Shown here piece by piece: positions 52,001-61,230 of a stretch of DNA of 64,000 bases. Location of the stretch: contig WNYE01000001.1 in the NCBI GenBank assembly GCA_021396245.1, forward strand, positions 124,001 to 188,000. The letters run 5' to 3'. Positions within the stretch are counted from its first letter, which is position 1, and each line of letters opens with the position of its first letter. The position numbers and the translations under genes were made by a program. The notes beneath the pieces are model-generated. The model was not told where the DNA came from. It did not search any database and saw only the letters and a program-made list of their open reading frames with translations. Source of the DNA: Sporothrix humicola (Eukaryota; Ascomycota; Sordariomycetes; Ophiostomatales; Ophiostomataceae).

Positions 52001-55000
52001 ATTTGTGGTGTGTTGTAGTGTGTTAAGGAGTGGTGGTATATGGGATGGGTGGTGGGGACCGAATCGAGATGTTGAAGAAGGATACAATTGGATGTCGAGT
52101 TTATTGTCAACGGCTTCTTTTCTACTTTAAGATGTCTCGATGCTTGATGCTGTAACTTTTTTTCTTTGCTTGAAGCTTCTTTCCCCTTCTAGGAAAGTTC
52201 AGGAAGGTTCTATACTAAAGCGGGTTAGCGCGAATAGCACGTGCAAGTCTGGCCGTAAACCCCACCAAATTACACGCCAACAGCAACTGCCAGCAACTGT
52301 CACTGACTGACAACGCCTAAATGGGCTCTAATAGGCGACATCCTCAGCCAGGGCTTATTTACGTCGAGAGCCTTACAGGTAACATCAACATCTCGACATC
52401 TGGATAGCACATGGTCTACACTGCCTCGACGTGCAATTGCGTCATAGCCTCATCTGACGTCTCTGACAGTTCATCATCACCAAAGCCTGGCAGATAGTGA
52501 GAGATACTGCCTTCTGGAAAAGGCCTGGCAGATTCCTCATAATGGCTGTGTGGCTGAGACAATAGGGCAGACGGAGAGGAAGAGGCAGGAGCGGCTTCGG
52601 CGGGTGGGATATCGACGGGCACTTTCCTTATTTTTTTCCTTTTCAGCCGCCACCAAAATAAAAACTCCGGGGAGCACGTTCTCGACTGGCAACTACGACG
52701 TAGGTCGTGCGGTCTTTCCTTTTTGCTGTCGCCTACCCCGCCATCGCAAGGAAAGCGCACCCGGCCATTGGCGAATTGGCTGCTGCCTTGCATTAGGGCT
52801 TTTCGGCCTGCCCAGACAAAAGCGACAAAGCGATAAAAAGACAGAAATGAGAGAGCCAACAGTGTGTGCCCGTTTTCATATGCACTCTGACGTTGTGGTC
52901 TGGTCTTTGTAGTGGGCAGTGTTTAATTTTGGAAACATCAGGCGCACGCACACAATTTACAATTAACAAGGAAATGCGAGAAATCCAGAAATCCAGCTGC
53001 CTGAACTGATAATTGTCACCTTCTCATCGGTCCTTTGTCTATCGGTATCATGACCTGGGACAGGGCTAAATAAACTGATGCCTCTCGGCGGTACTCAGGG
53101 CTTTCTCTCAGTAATTTCGGTGCCTGCTTCTAGCACCGCACAGAATACTGTTTGAGGCGGAAGTTGCACTCTTATACTTGACGATTTACGTCTGGTCCAG
53201 CCTGACCTGGTCCGTGGCCCCTCATACTCAACAGACAGGCCTGGCCTGGTCTCCGTAGCCTCAAGTCTGGAGAAGAGCCCGCTCCTGCGCGAGAGTGGTT
53301 CTGCTAAGGCACTCTTCCCGCTTCCGGGGCCTGGCTCGCTGGGTGGCCGGCCGAATGAATACTGGAGGCTGGAAGCGAGTCCCACCTTGTCTGGAAGGCT
53401 TTATTTGATGGGATTTAATCGTTTAATCGTCGTCGGTGTTCCAAGGTTGTTAGTCTATTTTCTGACGATATGAACGAGGCTCTCGGTCCACAGCTTCAAC
53501 ACACAAGAAATCCGGACACAACGACGGCGGCTGTGCCGGGATGCAAGAGGACGGGCTTTCACAGCTGATGGATTCGGAGCTGCGTCCTTTGTCAGATATA
53601 CACAGTACGCGTGAGATGGCGTAGAAGGCCCTGAATTTATGGATTTATTTTCCTTCCTGTATTTCTGTTTCCTTCATGCCTTCTTTCCCGGAAAATTCGT
53701 AAAACTCGCCCCAAAAAGCAAGGCAATGCGTACGTCAGCGCTTGGCCGCAGTTTAGACGAGCAGCTGCGACACAAACTCTGTTTGGTTGTATGCGAAATC
53801 GATAAGGCCTTGTGTGGAAAAGCCCTCGTATAAAACCAGCAATATTCGCCGTCTGCCAACTCAACTCTGCCTCTTGCCTTTTGTGACTGGAGAACGTCGT
53901 CGCCGCCTGCTCCGAGCGTCTCCAGCCCGCCATTGAGAGCAAGAGCGATGGAGCGATGAAAGCGACTCAAAGCGACCAGAGGCAGCCGTATTATTGCTCC
54001 TGCCACTTGTTGTGCGCTCGCGCCAGTCTGTGGCCAGGGCCAGACAGACGCCAACGTGGGGCCCGCCCTGGTAGCCACACAGTTTGAATTGGGAAAGGTT
54101 CCGCACAGTACAAATCCAAGATAAGCATTGACAGGCGGATCTGTGTTGTAGATTTTGTGTGTCTTTGTGTGTGTGAGACCAAGAGATTGTGAGCCCTGTC
54201 CAATATTGCTTTCTAATAAATACGGCAGCCTGGCCATATTTTATGGAGGATGCCATGGCCCTTTGTTGAAAATGTTTGAGAACACTTCCAGAACAACCAT
54301 AAACCATAAACCCGCACCCTGCTTGATTATGTCTCTTGTTTCGCATTTCCTTTTCTTCCCTTGCCGGCCACGAGGCTCCAGCCATGCCAGCCATGCGTTT
54401 TCCGTTTCTGGGCTCCGGTCGCCTTGCTGGGAGTCTTTTCCATTCTGCCTGCAGCCCGAACTGACGCCATTCCGGCCGAGGGCTGTGTCGCGCTCTGTTT
54501 CATTTGTTGCACACCCAGATCTATCTGCTTGTTTCCTCATCTTCGCCTTGGCTTTGATCGTTCTTTTTAAGGATGCCTAGATGTGTTAATCTGGTGATGC
54601 TGTCACAATATCGCACATATCAAGTTGAACTTGTCGTCCAGCCTTTCCCACGTCGCAGCACAGTGCGCGATCACTAGCCGTGTACAGCCACAGGCCAACT
54701 GTTTAACGCGGCTGGTGGATGTCGTAGGCAGGAGCGAAAAAAGGGGAAAGAGGGGCACAAAAATAGGGGTACCTGTCAAGACCCGCGATTGCGCGCCGCT
54801 TGCAATGTACCTTTTTTGAGGTACCTCCGTCAGATAATAGCTTTCCGGCTGGTCCAAATGGCAGGAACGGCCAGTCCGCGAGAGCACAAGCAAGTGACAG
54901 CATCGACGGACATGCCAGCGCTGCTCCTTCCCTTCTGGTGGCTTGGCCCCTCCCTGTGAGATGGTCTTTTCTGTGCCCTCATCGTTTGCCCTGTTGTTGT

Positions 55001-55662
55001 GCAGCAGCTGCGCTTCCCTTGCTGGGTCGTTTTTATTCCACACCCTTCCTCTCCTTCCCTGGTTCGTTGCCCCTCCCCGCCTTTTTCCTTCTTGGGACAG
55101 AGCACATATCGTGCAGATAGCGGTGGACTGTCCGGCCAGCCAAGAGCATCCGTCGTGAACTGTGAGCTGCACCTTCCCTCCTGAGGTCGCTGTAATCTTG
55201 CAGCCCCCGTCCGCCGTTACTGCAATAATGCCCCATCTTGTCCTCGCCTGGAAACCGGCCTCACCTTAATCCCTATTTGTGTTTCCTGGGGGGCCTATTC
55301 GGCCTATTCGTACTAGACCAAGTAATTCGTATGCCTACGAGCTAGCCACACTGTACACAACTTACCCCCCCTCTTGCTACTGCCACTAACGGCCACTGCC
55401 CCCCTTTCCCTTTCGCCCCAACCACCTCCCCTCGCTCGCTCTCTTCCTCTCACTCACCCCCCAAAAACCGCCGCCCAGTCTTTCTTAAAGAACTTCCCAC
55501 CACCCACCCCCCCTTTTTTTCTTGAACCTGTTCTTGTGTTTTCTTCATCCATCAACAGAAGCTCTACTTCAGCTCTAGTTTCGCTCTTCGCATCATCCTT
55601 TTCCTCTCGTCAACGTTCCCATCTTCGCATCTCCCCCAGTTTCTCCTCTCAACACCGTCGCC
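52001..55662. other. Divergent intergenic region (FES1 / actin)
   Basis: 3.7 kb. Two coding-like patches on the minus strand (about 52,416-52,650 and 53,095-53,385) have balanced composition but no recognised domain and no start. From about 55,370 to 55,660 the plus strand is almost pure pyrimidine, the expected leader of the highly expressed actin gene. No other gene is seen. Confidence 0.5.
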
Positions 55663-57808
55663 ATGGAAGGTATGTTTGTTTTGTTGGGATGCTTCGTTTT
55701 GCGGGCTTTGCTGCTCTGGCCGTGAAGCCTCCTTTCCGTTTTCCGCCGCCGCCTCGCTGTCCTCTTCTCCCCTGCCCTGTCTGCCCGCTCTCACCGTCCC
55801 GCCGCTGCCTCCTCCGGAGCATCGACCGTCGACGAGACATCGCAATCACTTCTCCTGGCTCTATCTTCCTATCTTCTCATCTCTTCCCTCTTCCTCGTCT
55901 GCGTTGTTTTCTCGCCGGCGGCTTCTCCCTCTCCGTCCTCCCCTCCACCGCCTTTTTGTCCCCTGTCCGAGCTCGCAATCTCCACCGCCCTGCTCCCTCT
56001 TCTTCCTATTGCTACTCTCCCCCCAAAAAGAGGCACATGCTAATATCAATGCCCCCTCTACAGAAGAAGTCGCAGCTCTCGTCATCGACAATGGGTAAGC
56101 TATTCAATACCCCCCATCCGCCGTGTTCCGTTGTTGGCGGCACCGGGCCGGAACAGCGCATAGCCCTCCCCGCTAGTTCACTCGCAAATTCCGGCCTTGG
56201 CTGCTGGTCGCTTCGAAACCCCTCTTCTTTTCCCCCTTTCCTACTCCTACTCCCAAAACCGATGATGTGGCCGAAGCTAGGGACCCACCGCTAGAGAAAA
56301 TGAGGAGGCGGGCAGCGCGCGCTACGCAAAAGCTCCAAAGCTACAAGAAAGCGCTCTGCTTTTGCTCCCAACTTGGGCCTCATTGTCGGCTCTAATCGCC
56401 GCCAAAAATGTGTTTGTTATGTGCAATGAGCCTCCAATGCTAACTTCCCCACCAGTTCGGGTATGTGCAAGGCCGGTTTCGCCGGTGATGATGCGCCCCG
56501 TGCTGTTTTCCGTAAGTTGATCTCCATCTCCAATTCCCAAATTTACCCCTCGTTTCCTATCTTGCCTTGAAGAGCGCCAATTTTGGGAGCAGTCCCGCCC
56601 GGTAGATCCGGATTGTGGTTTGCTCCCAAAACGGCGCATTAAGACAGGAATAGGGACGATGGATCGGCCACAATACAACCAGTAACCAGTGTGCTAACTG
56701 CCCCCAGCGTCCATTGTCGGCCGGCCCCGTCACCATGGTATCATGATCGGTATGGGCCAGAAGGACTCGTACGTCGGTGATGAGGCACAGTCGAAGCGTG
56801 GTATCCTGACCCTGCGGTACCCCATCGAGCACGGTGTCGTCACCAACTGGGACGACATGGAGAAGATCTGGCACCACACCTTCTACAACGAGCTGCGTGT
56901 CGCCCCCGAGGAGCACCCCATCCTGCTCACCGAGGCTCCCATCAACCCCAAGTCCAACCGTGAGAAGATGACCCAGATTGTCTTCGAGACCTTCAACGCC
57001 CCCGCCTTCTACGTCAACATCCAGGCCGTCCTGTCCCTGTACGCCTCCGGTCGTACCACCGGTATCGTTCTGGACTCTGGTGATGGTGTCACCCACGTTG
57101 TCCCCATCTACGAGGGTTTCGCCCTGCCCCACGCCATTGCCCGTGTCGACATGGCTGGCCGTGATTTGACCGACTACCTGATGAAGATCCTGGCCGAGCG
57201 CGGCTACTCCTTCTCGACCACGGCCGAGCGTGAAATCGTCCGTGACATCAAGGAGAAGCTCTGCTACGTCGCCCTCGACTTTGAGCAGGAGATCCAGACC
57301 GCCGCCCAGAGCTCCTCGCTGGAGAAGTCCTACGAGCTGCCCGACGGCCAGGTCATCACCATTGGCAACGAGCGCTTCCGTGCCCCCGAGGCCCTGTTCC
57401 AGCCCTCTGTCCTGGGTCTGGAGAACGGCGGTATCCACGTGACCACCTTCAACTCGATCATGAAGTGCGATGTCGACGTCCGCAAGGACCTGTACGGCAA
57501 CATTGTCATGGTAAGTAATAGGAGAGGGAATGGGTGAAAATTTAAAAACCGAGAGAAAACATACTAACGTTACCTAGTCGGGTGGTACCACCATGTACCC
57601 GGGTCTGTCGGACCGTATGCAGAAGGAGATCACTGCTCTTGCTCCCTCGTCGATGAAGGTCAAGATCATTGCTCCCCCCGAGCGCAAGTACTCCGTCTGG
57701 ATCGGTGGTTCGATTCTGGCCTCGCTGTCGACCTTCCAGCAGATGTGGATCTCGAAGCAGGAGTACGACGAGAGCGGTCCCTCGATCGTTCACCGCAAGT
57801 GCTTCTAA
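55663..57808 (+). CDS. ACT1: Actin
   Basis: Five exons, 55663-55669, 56064-56094, 56456-56511, 56708-57510 and 57578-57808, total exactly 375 residues, the length of conventional actin. The seven-base first exon (ATG GAA G) splices to give [20 protein letters not shown]. Introns of 394, 361, 196 and 67 nt all have GTATGT/GTAAGY-type donors and AG acceptors. Key segments are intact: phosphate loop [23 protein letters not shown] with the second phosphate loop, and the C-terminus HRKCF. Codon use is strongly biased to C/G-ending codons. It polymerises into filaments for polarity, endocytosis and cytokinesis. The first three introns are long for this window; the two longest contain only spurious frames. 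Confidence 0.98.
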
Positions 57809-58672
57809 GCGATCTAGGAGACGACTGGGAAGATGCGGATCTAGTTTACCGGTTACCCCACGCGGGCCCCTGCGCAGACAAGACGAGACGAATCCATAGA
57901 GCGGCCAACCCGACGACTTTCACCCAACGGTTCCAGTCCCGGCCACGGCCGTCGTTGTCCGGCAACGTCAACGCCAACGTCCATGTATTCGACACTCGTC
58001 TCGCTTGTGCGGGGGCTTGTTCCGCCGCTGCAGCCTCGATCCGGCGCCCGTTTGCTTTATTACAGGAGTACCTAGGAAGTCGTTGGCCAAAGTTTGTTTC
58101 TTCGCTTTTTTTCTCTGTTTCTCTTGAAATTTAGGAGGGGAGGAGTAGGAGTAAAAGGATGGGAGGTCACGAACGGAAGGGAGGGCAAAACGAAAGATTG
58201 GCATGCAGCAGTTGGACGTCATGTTGGTGGAACACCGCCACAGCCAGAACCAAATCGACCCAAAAACCAAAACCAAAAACACACTTTTTCTTGCGGAGGT
58301 TGATTATACAAATTCACTTTTTTTTTATATACTTTTTTCTGTTTTCTCTCACACTTTCTCCATCTCTCTCCCAAGCCCCCCAATTGTCTTAGCTTTTCTC
58401 TTTTATGATCGAGGCGGTAGTTGAGTTGACGCTGACACGAGTTTTGCGGTTATTTATTTCTTTTTGATGCCGTGTAGCTTCTTGTCTATTGCTTCCAGTT
58501 TATTCTAACGTCCCTTAACGTGTTACGGCTGTCTGTGTCCCCTTGTGTGACGTAAGATTGTGACAAAGTAGGATGAACTGTAGATAGAGAGAAGAGATGT
58601 ACTGTCATAAATTGGAGTAGTTTGTGGTATTACATATTCGTCGTTACTATCATACATATTATCTGCCTGTCT
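57809..58672. other. Convergent 3' region (actin / release factor)
   Basis: 864 bp, T-rich, between two stops; presumably the actin 3' UTR on the left. No gene is seen. Confidence 0.55.
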
Positions 58673-59560
58673 CTACCTTGACTTGCCCGTTGTTATTGTG
58701 ATGTCCTCCTCGGCCTCTTCAACCTGCCATACCTCCTCGTTACTTTCCTCCTCTTCCTCTTCCTCTTCTTCTTCTTCCTGTTCTTCCTCCTCCTCATATT
58801 CATCCTCTTCTTCATCATATTCTTCAAACTCAACTTGAGTCAGCCCCTCCACGACACTTGCATTCGCAGCAACGATTCCGTCTGCCATTGCCGCCGCAAT
58901 TGCACCCTGACCAACAGCTGCCGCAGCCACTCCTGCCGCTGTTATGGTCGTTGTGTCACCACCCTTTTCTGCCACCTCTGCCGCCACCTCTTCCTCTAGC
59001 TTCCGGTACTTGCGCCGCGACTTTTTCGCCGCATTCGCCCGCTTCCGCACCTTTTTGGCCACCACGGCCGCGACGCGGCTCGCCGATCCATTGGCCATTT
59101 CGTCCAGTTTGAGAGCGAGCAGGTTCCGTGCAATCACCCGGTTTTGCGACCGCGACCGCGTCGCCTGCGACTTGACGACAAGGCCTGTCGGGATGTGCTT
59201 GAGCTGGACGGCCGAGTTTGTTTTGTTCTGGCGGTGCGTAGCATGTGATTAGTAGATACTCCTAGTATACTCCCAGCTTTCTGCTACGCGGGGACTCACA
59301 ATTTTCTGCCCGCCTGGCCCTGTGCCTTTGACAAAGGCTTCTTCAATCTCGTGTTCTGGGGGCGGTTTTGGCCGGGACGGCATTTGGTTTTTGGCCGTCC
59401 ACGCCGATACTGAGAAGGGGCGGACCATACATTCTGAAGAGCATGTCGCCCTTATCACTGCAGGTTGTGGTGGCCGCTGGCAAAGAGCTGTTTTCAAATG
59501 TGAGGTTGAAGCTTGAAGAAGGCATCGCCGCCCAGCGGACAGTGATATGAGAGGTCTCAT
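58673..59560 (-). CDS. Mitochondrial GGQ-domain peptide release/rescue factor (ICT1/Rso55/mtRF-R-like)
   Basis: Two exons, 59560-59300 and 59227-58673, give 271 residues; the 72-nt intron (GTGAGT, branch CTAAT, CAG) falls just after the GGQ motif in phase 0. The N-terminus (MRPLISLSAGRRCLL) fits a mitochondrial presequence. The catalytic core is VKGTGPGGQKINKTNSAVQL then HIPTGLVVKSQATRSRSQNR, the peptidyl-tRNA hydrolysis domain of class-I release factors. There is no codon-recognition domain, so it resembles ribosome-rescue factors. A basic stretch (KKVRKRANAAKKSRRKYRK) follows, as in family members that place it in the mRNA channel. Unusually, the last ~55 residues are dominated by Glu/Asp. 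Family assignment is firm; which paralogue is uncertain. Confidence 0.92.
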
Positions 59561-60302
59561 CGTAAAAGTGTAGTTTATAGATGTGAAAGATAGATTTAAA
59601 ATATACTAATCAAAATCAACGTAAAGGGAAACCTAATTGGTGTTCTGTTGGTTGCTCAATGGACGTGTGAGGCTCGTCTTTGAGAGCTCTGGAGACGATG
59701 AAGCCGGTGATGCAATGGCTCAGCGACACCCCACTAACAAAAGTCCGTTCAGTGGACGTGCCTCGGACGTTTCTTGGCAACGGACAAGGGACAAGTGTGC
59801 ACGTGACCTCATTCGCAGGGAGACGGGACAAAAAAAAAGGATTTTCAGCGGCTCCAGTAAGACGGGCAAGATCGTTTCAGGGCCTGAGCGCCACTGATGA
59901 GACTGGCAGACAGTGAGTGACTAGACCCTGACTATCCAATAAGGCGGCGCGGTTTGCTCTTTCCCCTGTCGCGTCCCCAATGGCCGGGCATCCCGAATGG
60001 CAGGCGGCAGCCTTCCTCCTTTTCGTCTAATTAATTTATTCTGAATGTCGACTTCTTTCACAATTCACATCTACGACATACCTCCACGACACCCATTATT
60101 GCTCGTCAGCTCTTCTGTACATCTCTACCGCACGGCCAGTCAATCCCACGTTCTCTGTCTGCAACAATCGCGTCCCCTCTTTCTTTCCTCGCGTCCACGC
60201 CTATCTGCATTCTTGCCATCAACACGCGACACCCCTATTCAGGCATCATTCATTCAATCTCGTGATCTTTCTACAACTCCCTCCACCTCCACAACCGCCA
60301 TC
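59561..60302. other. Bidirectional promoter region
   Basis: 742 bp between divergent start codons of the release factor (-) and SPT small-subunit-like gene (+). CT-rich toward the latter. No gene is seen. Confidence 0.5.
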
Positions 60303-60755
60303 ATGTCGCCCCTCGAGCGCTTCTCGAAATGGATCCAGCTCAAGATCTACCAGTTTGAGGTCACCTACAGCGTCTATATGCTGACGCCCATGGAAAAGTT
60401 CTTCGTCTGTAAGTTTTTTTTCTTTCCTCGCTTCGCTCGATTCTCAAGGATGACTCTGTTCCTCGCCGGCCGTCACTCGTTCGCTCGCTAACGCTCGCTT
60501 CTCGCAGACTCCCTCCTCTTCCTCTTGACCTCCCTCACCTCCATCGCCATCTTCCTCTACCTCCCCCACCACGTCGCCTTCCTCATCAACCGCGCATGGT
60601 TCTACGCCCACGGCGACAGCCAGTTCGACGCCGCCCAGAGCCTGATGCAGGGCGTCGCCGCTGCCGAAAAGGCCGGTGCCGGTGCCGCCGAGCACGCAGC
60701 CGCTGCCGTGGAGAGTCTTGCCGATGCGGCTGCCACCATGGTACGCGAGTTGTAG
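60303..60755 (+). CDS. Serine palmitoyltransferase small subunit-like membrane protein
   Basis: Two exons, 60303-60408 and 60508-60755, give 117 residues; the 99-nt intron has donor GTAAGT, branch GCTAAC and acceptor CAG and joins FFV to YSLLFLL. The core KIYQFEVTYSVYMLTPMEKFF, followed by a membrane helix and LPHHVAFLINRAWFYAHG, matches the SPT small-subunit-like family (ssSPTa/b type): a short amphipathic helix, YMLxPxE motif and one ER membrane helix. Such subunits activate the Lcb1/Lcb2 serine palmitoyltransferase, the first step of sphingolipid synthesis. The Ala/Glu-rich C-terminal ~45 residues are an extension absent in the animal proteins. The assignment rests on the short conserved core. 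The intron carries the CTCGCTTCGCTCG element. Confidence 0.8.
60427..60439 (+). repeat. Intronic CTCGCTTCGCTCG element
   Basis: One exact sense-strand copy in the SPT small-subunit intron, with degenerate echoes (CTCGTTCGCTCGC, CGCTCGCTTCTCG) between it and the acceptor at 60507. Confidence 0.85.
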
Positions 60756-61230
60756 ACGACAGTCGGCGAAGTTAACGACAAACCACCGAAAACGAGAGAG
60801 GACGACGGAGAACGACGACAATAGAGGCAGACGGCTGCCTACACACACTGCTTTACGGCGTTTGGGGCTGACACGGGGTTGTCGGCAATGCTTTGGCTAC
60901 TGGGAACAACACAACATCACAACGAATACGAGTACAAGTACTCTGTACATACAACTCTATAATTACACTCGCACAGCTTTGGGGAGACTGGATAGGATGG
61001 GCAAGGCCCTCGCAAATCATACAAAATCATACGTTGTCGCTGTACGAGATACAACACAACACCTTAATCATTAATGCTCAACACGAAATAGACTTTACAA
61101 TTATATTCAAGCCGCACTCATATCTAAAGGATGACCTTTTCTTTTCCAAAACCTTGACCGTTCCAGTGACGCCAGTTCTATGTCTACCGTAAATATCAGA
61201 AAAATGCAAATAACAACCAGTGCCACCTTC
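60756..61230. other. Convergent 3' region (SPT subunit / ELP2)
   Basis: 475 bp, AT-rich to the right, between two stop codons. No gene is seen. Confidence 0.55.

Noticed and set aside
56557..57438. 293-codon frame antisense to actin
   Set aside because: Gly/Val/Asp-rich mirror of actin codon bias.
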